Positions 1-11,127 are shown, numbered from the stretch's first letter. The stretch: DNA of 64,000 bases from Flavobacterium sp. (GCA_016718345.1 JADKDN010000002.1:1-64000), one strand, 5' to 3'. Notes: generated by a model from the sequence alone, not told the origin. Program-made: numbers and translations.

Positions 1-528
1 TAATTGTTCAAACACAATAACTTTGTCAACTATTGGCACTGCTAAAGCGTTAGGATCGGTATATGAAGTAGCAAAAAAACGTAATAAATCGAAATGAGCA
101 ATAGCTCTAATAGCTATTAATTCAGCATATATTTTCTGTTTTTCCTTCTTATCTTCTTCAGTAACCGCTGAGACATTATCCATTTTAGCTAGTACAGTAT
201 TCGCACTGTTTATTGTGCTATATATACCTGAGTAATAAGCCTCAACCTCATCGGTTGCCGTGTTTACTGACCAAGTATGGACAGCAACCCCAGCACCTCT
301 GTTTCCAATCCCTTTTCTACATTCATCTGTAAAATAAGCAGACCATTCAATAAAACTTTGACCTCCTATAGCCCCATATACACCTGTTGCAGCTAGCCTC
401 AATTGAGCCATTGATTTAATGGCATTGGAATCCGTAATCTCATCTTTCGGATCAATATTAATAGCATCCTCGCACGAAACGAAAAGAACAGCAAATAGTG
501 TTATTAAAAATATATTTTTAATTTTCAT
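1..528 (-). CDS. SusD/RagB-family outer-membrane lipoprotein, N-terminal part (runs off the left edge)
   Basis: Reading the minus strand from an ATG at 526-528 gives 176 codons open to the window edge. The product begins MKIKNIFLITLFAVLFVSCE: a lysine-containing signal peptide and a lipobox (VSC, Cys19), followed by an acidic segment typical of Bacteroidota surface lipoproteins. The rest matches the N-terminal helical part of SusD-like proteins, including the segment around MAQLRLAATGVYGAI and the TPR-like helix around AELIAIRAIAHFDLLRFF. SusD proteins sit on the cell surface and act as a lid that captures glycans or other nutrients for the SusC pore. It lies directly downstream of susC (11-nt gap), the usual order. 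The C-terminal half is outside the window, so substrate cannot be inferred. Confidence 0.9.
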   Translation of the reverse strand, partial: MKIKNIFLITLFAVLFVSCEDAINIDPKDEITDSNAIKSMAQLRLAATGVYGAIGGQSFIEWSAYFTDECRKGIGNRGAGVAVHTWSVNTATDEVEAYYSGIYSTINSANTVLAKMDNVSAVTEEDKKEKQKIYAELIAIRAIAHFDLLRFFATSYTDPNALAVPIVDKVIVFEQL

Positions 529-539
529 AAATTGTAGTA

Positions 540-3524
540 TTAAAATTTAACATCAACTCCAAAAGTTACAATCCTAGGAGTTGGATATTCGTAAGTTGCA
601 ATATTGTTATCATCCTCTGGATCAAAACCAGTAAACTTGGTCCAAGTAGCTAAATTTTCAGCCTGAGCATACAATCTAACGCCTTTGATTCCTTTAACTC
701 TATCAAAAATTGACTTAGGTAAATTATAAGCAGCCGTAATGTTTTTTAATCTTAAATAAGAAGCATCTTCAATATCTTTTGAAGAAAACTCTCTTTGGTA
801 TTTATAACTCTGAACCTCTGTAATATCTCCGGGTTTTGCCACATTGTTAACATAATTCGATCTTGATTGTATTGTGCAAAATTAGGATTTTCTTGAAAAA
901 GGTTTGATTGTTGTACCTGAAATATTCAGCTGCAAAGGTAAACAAAGTTGAAATTTCAAATCCTTTATAATTAAAACGAGAACCAAAACCTCCAGAATAT
1001 ACTGGTTCATAACTTCCAAATTTAGCTACTGAATCGTCATCAGAGTATTGATTCGTAATATTTCCATTCAAATCATAATACAGCGGTTGTCCATTTGCTG
1101 GATTTACTCCTGCCCATTCCACAGCATAGTGTGAACCAAACGGTAATCCCTCTCTAACTATCGAAGTACCCAAAACATACTCGGTTACTTGACCTAAATC
1201 TTCAATTCTGTTTTTGTTGTAATTGAAATTTCCATACAAACTGAATGATACATTATCATTCTTTACTAAATACCCTTCAAGAGACAAGTCAATTCCTTTG
1301 TTACTCATTTTACCAGCATTAACGTCAAGACTTCCTAGACCACTCTCTAAAGGTAATCTTTGCTCAATAAATAGTTTAGAAGTATAATTATTGTAATACT
1401 CTACTGTTCCTGAAATTCTGTCGTTCAAAATAGAAAAATCAAACCCTATGTTTTTTTTCATTCCTTCTTCCCATTGCAAATTTGGGTTAGCATTTGAAAC
1501 TTGAACTATACTTGGATTACCACCATACTGACCCGTACCCCATGTAGCCTCTTTTTGAAAAGAACCAATTCCTGCTTGATTTCCTGTGGTTCCTATACTT
1601 GCTCTCAAAATTAAAGTAGTAAAAATTTTATTATCAGCCATAAATGATTCATTCATAACATTCCAATTAGCACCTGCTGACCAGAAGGTACCCCATTTAT
1701 TTGCATCTGCAAATCTATTGGAAGCATCACGTCTTAACGATAAATCCAATTTAAAACGATCATCATAGCCGTACTTCACTACGGTAAAGTAAGACAATAA
1801 TCCATTTTCAGAATCTGATCCTCCAACAGTTGGACTTAATCCATTCCCAGGCGCATCAACTGTTCCAGTTCCAGGGTAATTCCCTCAGGGTAACCAACAA
1901 GCGCTGGATTAATTCCGTAGCCTGTAAATGAACCTGAACGACCATGAGACTTATAATATTCAAGATATGCAGCTGCTTCAACATCGTGTTTTTCAGCAAA
2001 TGTATTGTTATAAACTATTTTTGAAGTAGTGTTAAACTTCCCTAAGTTGGTGCTACTCTCAGTATATGATCCTTGATTCCCTGGATCTGTAGTTAAACCA
2101 AACTGAGTCGTTGGATCTGTAGCGGCAACAAAAAAGTCATTTGAAAAATCAACTCCAAAATCAATTCTAGCAGTTAAATTTCTTGCGATTTGCTTTTCGG
2201 CAAAAAGGTTTACAACCGCTTTAACTTGGTTATTGTATTGTTGATTAATTAAAAGGTTTTCATAAGCATTAGCTCCAACTTTATTTAATCCCACATTTAA
2301 TGTTCCATTTGAATTGTATAAAGCATCATAAGGACTTGCTAGATAAGCTGCAGCATAAGGATTTTGCAAGAAAAGCCCGCCTTCACTATCAATTAAATTT
2401 TGTTTGGAATAATTTAATGACAAATTAATCCCAACTAATGAGGTTTCAGTAGTTTTAGTTTCAAGATTTGTTCTCAAAGTGAAACGTTTTAAACTTGAAC
2501 GCTGAGCAATACCTTGTTGATCAAAATAACTTAATGAGTTAAAAAAACGAGTTTTCTCAGTACCGCCACGCATACTTATCTCCTGGGTATTAGTAACTCC
2601 TGTTCTAAAGAAAACATCTTTCCAATTGGTATTCACTTTAGACAAATCGGAAATTTCTCCATCCGTCAGCGGTACTCCATTTATGCCGCCAGTTGCTCCT
2701 TTACCATTTTTAACTAAACGTTGAAAATTTAAAAGTTCATTAGAATTCATCATCTCAAATTTCGTTTTTCCTACTTCTGAAAAACCAATTTGTGAACGAT
2801 ACGTAAATTGAGTGTCGGAATCATATTTACCTTTCTTAGATGTTATCACTATAACCCCCGCAGAAGATCTAGAACCATAAATAGAAGTTGCAGAAGCATC
2901 TTTCAGAATTGATACACTTTCGAAATCATTGGCATTTAAAGATGCAAAATCACCTACTGTGATTGGCACACCATCGAGTATATATAATGGTTCATTATTA
3001 CTACCAATTGAAGAAGTACCACGAATTCTTACCTTTGCTGATGAACCTGGTTGACCAGAACCTGATTGCACGCTAACCCCAGCTGCTTGACCTTGTAATA
3101 TCTGATCAAATGAAGCTAAAGCTCTTGTTTCAATTTGTTTGGCTGCAACGGTAGCGATAGAACCTGTTACTTTGCTTCTTTTTTCTCCCTTATTATAACT
3201 GTTTGTTACAATAACTTCGTTGAAAGTTGTCATTTCCTCCTCCATTTTCACATTTACCACACTAGAATTACCTACTGTAGCTGTGAAAGTCTTCATCCCT
3301 AAAAAAGTGAACACTAAAACTTCACCTGTTTGAGCTTGAATGGAGTACTTCCCGTTAAAATCTGTTTGTGTACTTCGTTTTACGCCTTTAATGGTGACGT
3401 TAACCCCAGGTAGCGTTCCTCTTTGGTCGGAAACTGTACCTGATATTGTTTTTTCCTGAGCATAGGAAAAATTCATAATTAGTACCAATAACAGTACTAG
3501 AAATCTCGAAAACTTCGACCCCAT
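540..3524 (-). CDS. SusC/RagA-family TonB-dependent outer-membrane transporter (frameshifted)
   Basis: About 995 codons once three frame breaks are corrected, which is normal for SusC. The start at 3524 gives a signal peptide ending near FSYAQ. Then come a carboxypeptidase-regulatory-like domain (about residues 25-110, TISGTVSDQRGTLPGVNVTI), a TonB box/plug region (QILQGQAAGVSVQSGSGQPG, then VRIRGTSSI and PLYILDGVPI), and a 22-strand-type barrel to a C-terminal GVDVKF. The breaks are near 1870 (ACCC where ACCCC restores the frame), near 910-925, and near 840 (AAAA where AAAAA restores WQKPGDIT). All look like lost homopolymer bases. It forms a pair with the SusD gene downstream for TonB-driven uptake. 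There is no adjacent glycosidase, so the substrate is unknown; the nearest upstream gene is a secreted protease. Confidence 0.93.
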
Positions 3525-3747
3525 ATTTGAATTATTTGAATTAATTAGCCTGCAAACATCTTAAATATTTCTTAAATAAATGGCAACACAAATGTTAAAA
3601 TTCACTTCTTCAAGATATTTTGTTAAAATAAATTAAAACGATTAGAGATTTAGAGATTTTATTTATTTCGTCAGTTAAATTCAGAATTCTTATTTTCAAA
3701 ATTGAATCAAATCTAAACCATTGGATATTAACGCTCTATGACTATCT
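3525..3747. other. Intergenic region upstream of susC
   Basis: AT-rich spacer of about 220 bp between the stop of the subtilase gene and the susC start. It must hold the susC promoter on the minus strand. I see no convincing TAnnTTTG element, terminator or small gene, only short direct repeats such as two TTAGAGA copies near 3643-3656. Confidence 0.5.
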
Positions 3748-5648
3748 TTATTTGACGTTGATTTTTTGAGTGTAGTATTTAGCCCCTTGATTAATCTTTA
3801 GAAAATAGACTCCCGAAGCAAAAGAAGCTAAATCGAGACTAGTGCTCAATATGTAAGAATTGTCTTTAAACTCATGTTTTTTGACCTCTCTGCCTTGCAT
3901 ATCATAAATAGATAAATCAACCTTTAAATCTTCGTCAGATGTTAATTGAATGTTTAAGCTATTTTCAACTGGATTAGGATAAACAGCTATCGATTTGAAC
4001 TCATTTTGAACAACAGACAAAGGTTCAGTAACCCCGTCAATAACTAATGAAAAATCCTGTGAACCGCCTACTAAATTGCCTTTGTGAGAAATTGTTAAAG
4101 TATACACATCACTAGCTTCAGGAACAGAAACATATTCAACATTATCAACAGCATTATCTTCTTGTATTGCAGGACCTTGTATAAAAGAAGGGTTTAAAAC
4201 CCAAGGATAACTAATCTCAGTACCTTTGGTTATTCTGACATCAATATCATTCACTAAAACTGGAGTTGAATCATCAATCGTTCCTGTACTAATTTTTCCA
4301 GAAGGATCGTTCCAAACCACTGTTACATTAAGAGGCTTAGTCCCAGTTGCATTAAGCGTACGAGTGTATACCTGATCTGATCTAAAGTTAATTCATCCAT
4401 TACAGATGAAATTCCTTTCCCGCTAATAGTTTGCACAGCCTTTTCAGCATTAATCAATCCCCAACCAAATTTATAATCTGGCCCTGGATCATCTCCTGCT
4501 TCATCAGCAGCATTAATCATAAGCGCACGCAAAGTGGCCGCTTTCATAAAAGCAGCATATTTTTCATAGTAATGTTGTTGCATCAACAGTAAACTTGCCG
4601 AAACTGCTGGAGCTGTCATTGAAGTACCTTGTTGAGATTTGTAGGATGTATCCGATGCTGAAGATAAAGAATATACTCCAACACCTTTAGCACTAATATC
4701 TGGTTTTATCCTAAAATCATCGGTTGGTCCCCAGCTACTGAAACTACTCATTACCACCGACTCTGGTCCGACATAATTTGAAACTTGATTTACCGCAGCT
4801 ACAACTACAGCATTTTTAGAATTTTTATTCCCAATCAATAAATCACGCCCTCCTTTTTTATCTTGTGTACTTCCTCTATCATTCCCAGCAGAAATCACTG
4901 CTTGAAAATAGGGTGCATTGTACATAATATCGTCCCACTCTTTAGATTCATCAATGTAGGCTCCCATATAGTAGTTTGGAACTCCTGCTATTTCTAGTCC
5001 GTAAGAGTGATTGGAAACCAAAAGACCTTCAGAAGCTTGTGCAATTACTTCAGCTTCATCATTTGCAAAAGTATTGGCCCAAAGTGTTGCTTTTGAAGCT
5101 AATCCTTTTGCTTGAGCAGAACCAACTCCTGAACCTATCATCGTTCCCGAAACATGGGTTCCGTGTTCCGTGGATTCATTTGATGTAGAAAAATTTACTC
5201 CGTCTTTGACGATAACTCTTCCCGTTAGAGCCTGATGTGTGGTTCGAACAGGACCTCCATCCCAAATACCTACAACCATGTTTTGACCGTCAAGCTTGAG
5301 CCCAGCACTTCCTCCTTCATTTATTCTATTTACCCTTGCCGTAGTTGCTGATCCAGCATTGTGGGTAGTGTAATACAAAGGTTTTCCTTCTTCAGAAACG
5401 GCAACAAGCTCTGTATAATTTCCTTGCTTATTTATGTTAGTAGTTGCCCAATTTTTAGTTCTGGCTTCAGTCAATGCAATACTTTTTTTGGAAAAATATT
5501 TTTTAGAAAGTTTATTTTCTAGACTTTTTAGTTTTTCCAAATCGTACTCTTTAACAATTTGTTTTCTTTGCTCTGCAGTTTGAGCGAAAGTGACAATTGA
5601 AAATCCCAACAAAAAAATCGGGAAAGCGCTGCGTAGTTTTATTTCCAT
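3748..5648 (-). CDS. Secreted subtilisin-like serine protease (S8) with T9SS type A sorting domain (one frameshift)
   Basis: About 633 codons. The start at 5648 gives a signal peptide (ending near VTFAQ) and a propeptide-like region. The S8 catalytic domain shows Asp130 in VVGIWDGG, His162 in STEHGTHVSGT, oxyanion Asn256 in SAGNDRG and nucleophile Ser343 in GTSMTAPAVS. A small beta domain follows, then a C-terminal type IX secretion sorting domain beginning at YPNPVENSLNI and ending in a strand with QKINVK. The frame breaks near 4380, where restoring one T gives LTFRSDQVYTRTLNATG. Proteins of this kind cross the outer membrane through the type IX system and digest external protein. It is transcribed in the same direction as susCD but separated by 220 bp, so it is probably a separate unit. 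Confidence 0.92.
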
Positions 5649-5736
5649 TTCAACTATTTTTTGCTAAACTACTAATAAAATTAAATTATAGTTAACTTTA
5701 GTCCGATTTTAACCTTTGTATAAAGTTAAAATAACT

Positions 5737-6395
5737 ATGCTAAAACTCAATTTTTCTGGACTTCTTTTAGAGACTGGCACCGATGAGGCTGGACGGGGTT
5801 GCCTTGCTGGACCAGTAACAGCAGCAGCTGTGATTTTGCCTTCTGATTTTGAAAACAACTTTCTCAATGACAGCAAACAACTTTCGGAAAAAATGAGAGA
5901 AAAACTCAGGCCTTTTATCGAGAGTGAATCCATTTGCTTTGCTGTAACTCATTTACATCCAAAAGAAATTGATGAAATCAATATCCTCAACGCTTCCATG
6001 AAAGCCATGCAAGAAAGCATTTTGAATTTAAATCGAACCCCTAAATATATTATGGTAGATGGAATCGGTCTTTGAATGCAAAATTGGGTTTAGTGACCAC
6101 TTTTGGAAAACAATTTTCTACTACTGAAATTGAATTATTACAATCGATTCCTAACCAAAGTATTATAAAAGGAGATTCGAAATACTTGAGTATTGCTGCG
6201 GCTTCAGTTTTGGCAAAAACCTATCGAGATGATTATATGAACGCTATTCACGAAGAATTTCCGATGTACAATTGGAAAAAAAATAAAGGTTATCCCACCC
6301 AAGAACATCGTGAAGCAATTCGGAAATATGGCACTACTAAATACCATAGAATGAGCTTTCGACTATTACCTGAACAATTAAAGTTGGATATTTAA
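5737..6395 (+). CDS. rnhB: Ribonuclease HII (one frameshift)
   Basis: About 219 codons. RNase HII removes RNA from RNA-DNA hybrids, including single misincorporated ribonucleotides, in the cytoplasm. The N-terminal GTDEAGRGCLAGPV carries the first catalytic Asp-Glu pair; the later segment SIIKGDSKYLSIAAASVLAKTYRD is the family's conserved KGD...AASI(V)AK region with another catalytic Asp, and GYPTQEHREAI follows. I choose ATG 5737 rather than an upstream in-frame ATG at 5716, because the family begins a few residues before the DEAGRG motif. The frame breaks near 6066: GGAATCGG should be GGAAATCGG, restoring VDGNRSLNAKLG. It is divergent from the protease and convergent with lipB. Confidence 0.95.
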
Positions 6396-6414
6396 AATTA
6401 GAAATTAGAAGGCT

Positions 6415-7107
6415 TTATTGCTGCTTCAAAAGTTTTGAAAAATGTTTTAAAATTTTTTCTTTCACCTCATTCTCATTTACTTTTTCAACACCGAGTTCAA
6501 CATTTAAAGAAGTGACAGCTTTTCCTCGAATGCCACATGGAATGATATTGTCAAAATAACCCAAATCGGCATTGACATTCAACGCAAATCCATGCATTGT
6601 TACCCAACGTGAGGCACGAACGCCCATAGCACAAATTTTTCTTGCAAATGGTGTACCTTCACCCAACCAAACTCCAGTTTCTCCTTCACTCCTTCCCGAT
6701 TGTATTCCGTATTCATCCAAAGTTAAGATGATAGCTTCTTCTAAAAAACGCAAATATTTATGAATATCGGTAAAAAAATTCTCTAAATCCAAAATAGGAT
6801 AGCCCACAATTTGCCCCGGTCCGTGATAGGTAATATCTCCACCTCGATTGATTTTGTAAAACGTAGCTCCTTTAGCTTCCAATTGTTTCTCTGACAACAA
6901 TAAATTGTCCAAATCGCCACTTTTTCCTAAAGTATAAACATGAGGATGCTCCACAAAAAGAAAATAATTTGGTGTTTCCACCTGCGTTTCTTCTCTTCGA
7001 TTCTTGATTTTCAAATCAACCACAGTCTTGAATAATTCTTCTTGATAATCCCAAGTTGCTTTATAATCTCTCAAACCTAAATCTTGAAGTTGGATGGTTT
7101 TATTCAT
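6415..7107 (-). CDS. lipB: Octanoyl-[acyl-carrier protein]:protein octanoyltransferase
   Basis: 230 aa, intact. LipB moves octanoate from acyl carrier protein to the lipoyl domains of 2-oxoacid dehydrogenases and GcvH, the first step of de novo lipoylation in the cytosol. Family marks seen: FVEHPHVYTLGKSGD near residue 52, RGGDITYHGPGQIVGYPIL near 84-102, ARKICAMGVRASRWVTMHGF with the conserved Lys, and the acyl-thioester Cys in IIPCGIRGKAVTS. The length is usual for Bacteroidota LipB. It converges with rnhB; the 20-nt gap holds no obvious terminator. No lipA is visible here. Confidence 0.97.
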   Translation of the reverse strand: MNKTIQLQDLGLRDYKATWDYQEELFKTVVDLKIKNRREETQVETPNYFLFVEHPHVYTLGKSGDLDNLLLSEKQLEAKGATFYKINRGGDITYHGPGQIVGYPILDLENFFTDIHKYLRFLEEAIILTLDEYGIQSGRSEGETGVWLGEGTPFARKICAMGVRASRWVTMHGFALNVNADLGYFDNIIPCGIRGKAVTSLNVELGVEKVNENEVKEKILKHFSKLLKQQ

Positions 7108-7388
7108 AGCAATTATTTGAGTGGCAAAGTTACAAAGTTTTTATTGGCGATACTGACTAAAAAATAACACACGGATGAAACAGATTGCAAAAGCAAAACA
7201 CAGATAAACCGGATTTTAATTACACTTTCTTTTTGGAAAAGTTTTGAAAATCTTACAGGTTTAAAAAAAAGATTATAACAAATAGCGGAACAAGTCGTCT
7301 TGAAAAACAAAATTTTAAGTTCGAAAAAACCTTAAACTTGAAACTTGAAACAAAAACTTTATCTTTGCGCTCTTAAAATCAGAACACA
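7108..7388. promoter_or_regulatory. Divergent lipB/lysS intergenic region with lysS promoter
   Basis: A 280-bp gap between the divergent genes. At 7360-7367 lies TATCTTTG, a perfect match to the Bacteroidota -7 consensus TAnnTTTG, 21 bp before the lysS ATG. TTG tracts about 15-25 bp upstream (7338-7348) could serve as the -33 element. The minus-strand open stretch at 7113-7310 has no family features and I do not call it a gene. Confidence 0.6.
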
Positions 7389-9098
7389 ATGGCCTTATCC
7401 GAACAAGAAATCCTACGTAGAGAAGCACTTACCGAATTGCGAAACCTAGGCATTGAGCCTTATCCAGCTGCCGAATTTATTACTACAGCATATTCAAGCG
7501 AAATTCTGAACAACTTCGAAAAATTTGAAGGCAAAGAAGTTGTTTTAGCAGGAAGATTGATGGGTAAACGTATTATGGGTAAAGCCTCTTTTGCGGAATT
7601 AAAGGATTCTGAAGGACGCATCCAAGTATATGTTTCAAGAGATGATATTTCGAATGACGAAGAGAAAACGATGTACAATGTAGTTTTCAAAAAATTATTG
7701 GATATTGGTGATTTTATTGGGGTTCGCGGTACGGTTTTTAAAACTCAAGTCGGTGAAATCTCGGTTCATATTTATGGTTTGACTGTTTTGGCAAAAGCCT
7801 TGAAACCACTTCCTGTAGTAAAAATTGATGCTGATGGAAAAGCACACGATGCCTTTGCTGACCCTGAGCAAAGATATCGTCGTCGCTATGTGGATTTAAC
7901 GGTGAACGACCATGTGAAAGATACGTTTATCAAAAGAACAAAATTGTTCAATGCGATGCGCTCGTTTTTTAATGACAAAGGATATTTAGAAGTTGAAACT
8001 CCTGTTTTACAACCTATTCCGGGAGGAGCTGCCGCAAGACCTTTTATCACACACCACAACTCGCTTGACATTCCGCTATACATGCGAATTGCAAATGAAT
8101 TATATCTAAAAAGATTAATCGTAGGCGGATTTGAAGGCGTCTATGAGTTCTCTAAAAACTTCCGTAACGAAGGAATGGACAGAACTCACAACCCAGAATT
8201 TACCGCTATGGAAATATATGTAGCCTACAAAGACTACAACTGGATGATGAATTTCACCGAAAACCTGTTGGAACATTGCGCCATTGGTGTGAATGGAACT
8301 AGCGAAGTGACTTTTGGCGAACATAAAATCAACTTCAAAGCACCTTATGCAAGAGTGACGATGACCGATTCCATAAAACATTTTACTGGATTTGATATTT
8401 CTGGCAAAAAGTGAAGCAGAGCTTTATGAAGCAGCAAAAGGAATGGGAATTGAGGTGGATGTTACTATGGGTAAAGGAAAATTGATTGATGAAATTTTCG
8501 GTGCTAAATGTGAAGGAAATTATATTCAACCCACTTTTATTACTGACTATCCAAAAGAAATGTCTCCGCTTTGTAAACAACATCGCGACAATCCAGAGTT
8601 AACCGAACGTTTTGAATTGATGGTTTGCGGTAAAGAAGTTGCCAATGCCTATTCCGAATTGAACGACCCTATTGACCAAAGAGAACGTTTTGAAGACCAA
8701 ATGCGTTTGGCTGAAAAAGGCGATGATGAAGCAAATGGAGTTATCGACGAAGATTTCTTGAGAGCTCTTGAATATGGAATGCCACCAACTTCAGGTTTAG
8801 GAATTGGTATGGACAGATTAATGATGTTCTTAACCAACAACAGTTCTATTCAGGAAGTGTTGCTATTCCCGCAAATGCGTCCAGAAAAGAAACAGGTTCA
8901 AATTGAATTAGCAGATGAAGAAAAATTGATTGTTACACTTCTAAAAACCAATGACAACAAATGGATTTGGGTGTATTGAAAATCAAATCGGAACTAAGTG
9001 GCAAAAAATGGGATGCAGCAATGAAAGGCTTGGCAAAACATGGCTTAACAAAAGTTAGCGTTGATGGCGAAAATAAAATTGTGGAACTATTGGGATAG
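7389..9098 (+). CDS. lysS: Lysyl-tRNA synthetase, class II (two frameshifts)
   Basis: About 569 codons. It charges tRNA-Lys. It has an N-terminal OB-fold anticodon-binding domain (residues about 55-150, VVLAGRLMGKRIMGKASFAEL) and a class II core with motif 1 around YLEVETPVLQPIPGGAAARPF, motif 2 FRNEGMDRTHNPEFTAMEIY and motif 3 GLGIGMDRLMMFL. A roughly 45-residue C-terminal extension (LGVLKIKSELSGKKWDAAMK onward) is typical of Bacteroidota LysS. Breaks: near 8405 (one extra A in GGCAAAAAGTG) and near 8960 (AACAAATGG should be AACAAAATGG). Correcting both gives an uninterrupted protein to TAG 9096-9098. A strong hairpin terminator follows. Confidence 0.95.
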
Positions 9099-9118
9099 TT
9101 GTTTTTACAGAATTTAAC

Positions 9119-9150
9119 AAAAAGGGAATTCATCATGAATTCCCTTTTTT
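9119..9150 (+). terminator. Rho-independent terminator of lysS
   Basis: Perfect 14-bp stem (9119-9132 with 9136-9149), 3-nt loop, stem core GGGAATTCA, followed by a T run. It sits 20 bp after the lysS stop. Confidence 0.88.
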
Positions 9151-9283
9151 ATTACAAAGAGTAGAAATATCTAATTTCATTTCAATGATTTTATTTCTTT
9201 TTTATTACTTTTATAGGACTAAATTCATAATTATTTGTCTGGCTAATTATGTAATTCGCAAAACTGCATTATTTAAATATCTT

Positions 9284-9870
9284 ATGCAAATAAACCTAGA
9301 CTTGCTTTTTTCTTGGGGTGCCATCGCCAAAGAATATAAAAAAATGATGTCATTTTTTGCGAAAATGAAGCAGCTTATTTCTATTATCAAATCATAGAGG
9401 GCAGTATTAGAATGTTCAATTCTAATGATGAGGGAAAAGAATTTACTCAAGGATATTTTTGTAAAGGTCAAAGTTTTGGAGAACCTCCCTTGTTCATTGA
9501 TGAATCATATCCTTCAACAGCAATTGCTTTTCAGGATAGTAAAATAATTAAATTATCAAAAGATAAATTTCTAAAATATTAGATGAATACCCTGCAATTC
9601 AAAAGAGACTCCTTGTTTTATTAGCTAATAGAATTCATTCAAAAGCAAAAACATCTAAAGATATTATCAATCAAAAACCTGAATTTAGAATTATTGCTTT
9701 TTTGAATGCGCATAAAAATAATAACAACAGTAATAAAGAGTTAGTCTCCTTTTACTCGACAAGAAATTGCAAATTTTACAGGCTTAAGAGTTGAAACAGT
9801 TATTAGGGTATTCTCAAAAATGAGGGCTTGTAACAAAGTAGAAATTATCAATCATAAAATATATTACTAA
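9284..9870 (+). CDS. Crp/Fnr-family transcription regulator, DNR-like (three frameshifts)
   Basis: About 195 codons. The reconstructed protein has an N-terminal cyclic-nucleotide-binding-like beta barrel (EYKKNDVIFCENEAAYFYY, EGSIRMFNSNDEGKEF, GQSFGEPPLFIDESYPSTA), a dimer helix (AIQKRLLVLLANRIHSKAK) and a C-terminal winged helix-turn-helix (SFTRQEIANFTGLRVETVIR). There is no N-terminal cysteine cluster, so an oxygen-sensing 4Fe-4S FNR is unlikely; a nitric-oxide-responding DNR/NnrR type fits the surrounding genes. The recognition helix reads VETVIR where FNR has VETISR. Indels lie near 9347 (lost A in an A run), 9572 (lost A) and 9752 (extra T). The start ATG 9284 gives the normal length. 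The stop TAA shares its last A with the next gene's ATG, implying coupled translation. Likely regulator of the palindromes at 11112, 15639, 22086 and 25671. Confidence 0.85.
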
Positions 9871-11116
9871 TGTTTTTTAATAGTAAATTCTGGCTGAAAT
9901 TTTCATTAATAAACCTATTAATTGTGGCCTTGATTGGGCTCTTGATGCGCTACAAAATTGGTTTTGAATTTCCTTATTTAGATCAAAAACATTTGCAACA
10001 TTCCCATTCTCATTTTGCCTTTACTGGCTGGATTAGTCACACTTTAATGATACTGATGATTGAGTTTATAGTAAAAAATGGGAAGCGGAAAGAGGAAAAT
10101 AGCAAAAACTTCAAAAAATACAATTCTATCTTAATTGCCAATCTCATTTGTGCCTACGGAATGTTGATTTTCTTTATTATTGAAGGCTATGGGATGTTCT
10201 CTATTTTCTTTTCAACGGCTTCAATTGTAGTAGCTTGTGTATTTGGATACCAGTATTGCAAGGATTTAAAATTATTAGATAATGAATATTTATCTGTAAA
10301 TTGGTTCAAAGCTGCAATTGGATTTAATATTTTATCTTCATTAGGAACTTTTGTGTTAGCTTACATGATGGCAACCAAAAACATACATCAAGATGAATAT
10401 CTAGCATCCATTTATTACTATTTGCATTTTCAATATAATGGTTGGTTTTTCTTTGCTTGTATGGGATTGTTTTTTGATTTTTTAAATCTAAAAAAATCCG
10501 AAAATGCATTTTATTCAAATTCATTTAAATTGTTTTTTGTGTCTTGTTTCCCTGCCTATTTTCTATCAACGCTTTGGTTGGATTTACCTCTTTGGATTTA
10601 CATTTTAACCGTAATTGCTGCTCTCATTCAAGTTTTTACTTGGTTTAAATTACTCTTTATTTTAATTAGAAATAAATTAGATATAGTAGAGAATTATCCT
10701 TTTTTTCTACGCTATATTTTACTTTTCATTGGTTTTGCTTTGAGTGTGAAATTTCTATTGCAATTGGGGTCAACTATTCCTACTGTAAGTCAATTGGCTT
10801 TTGGATTTAGACCCGTTGTTATTGCCTATTTACATTTGGTTTTATTAGCAATTATTTCACTTTTTTTATTGTTCTATATTTATGCATATCATATTTTCTA
10901 CATCAACAATCAAATCAAGTTTGGCATAATCCTATTTTCGATTGGAGTACTATTGAACGAAATTGTTCTAGCTATTCAGGGCATTGCAGCCTTTAGTTAC
11001 ACCATAATTCCATACGTAAATGAAATTCTTTTGGGATTGCCATTATCCTTGTTTCAGGAATAGGAATAACTGCTTTTTATTCTGTAAAAAAAGTTAAAAT
11101 CCACCCTGCTTTATGA
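9870..11116 (+). CDS. Polytopic membrane protein resembling heme-copper oxidase subunit I (function unknown)
   Basis: About 415 codons, almost wholly hydrophobic, with roughly 12 membrane segments. It begins at the ATG overlapping the regulator's stop (TAATG). Histidines lie in or beside helices: HSHSHFAFTGWISHTLM near residue 45, YYYLHFQYNGWFFF near 175, and VVIAYLHLVLLAIIS near 315. The HxHxxxxGW pattern recalls heme-ligating helices of cbb3 oxidase and NO reductase subunit I, but I cannot place the full set of six His ligands, so catalysis should not be assumed. Restoring one G near 11046 (GGGG to GGG loss) adds the C-terminus to TGA 11114-11116. Coupling to a DNR-like regulator suggests a sensory or respiratory role with nitrogen oxides; that is inference. 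Confidence 0.7.
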
Positions 11117-11127
11117 TTGCACTCATA
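11112..11127 (+). promoter_or_regulatory. Crp/Fnr-type operator before the fasciclin gene
   Basis: TATGATTGCACTCATA: 15 of 16 positions match the TATGATTNNAATCATA palindrome seen at 22087 and 25672. Its centre is about 63 bp before the fasciclin ATG, the same spacing as the nos copy, and it overlaps the stop codon of the preceding membrane protein gene. A TAATTAGG/TACTTTG region around 11142-11156 could be the -7 element. Confidence 0.65.

Noticed and set aside
4976..5188. Plus-strand open frame within the subtilase gene
   Set aside because: Antisense shadow of a well-supported protease domain; no start signal or family match.
7113..7310. 65-codon minus-strand open frame between lipB and lysS
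   Set aside because: No family features; it overlaps the lysS promoter region and is AT-rich chance sequence.
9347..9760. Programmed frameshifting in the regulator and other genes
   Set aside because: Breaks occur in many unrelated genes, at different homopolymers and in both directions, without slippery-site/pseudoknot context.
9870..11116. Calling the membrane protein a cbb3 oxidase or NO reductase catalytic subunit
   Set aside because: Only part of the His pattern can be located; an enzyme assignment is not supported.
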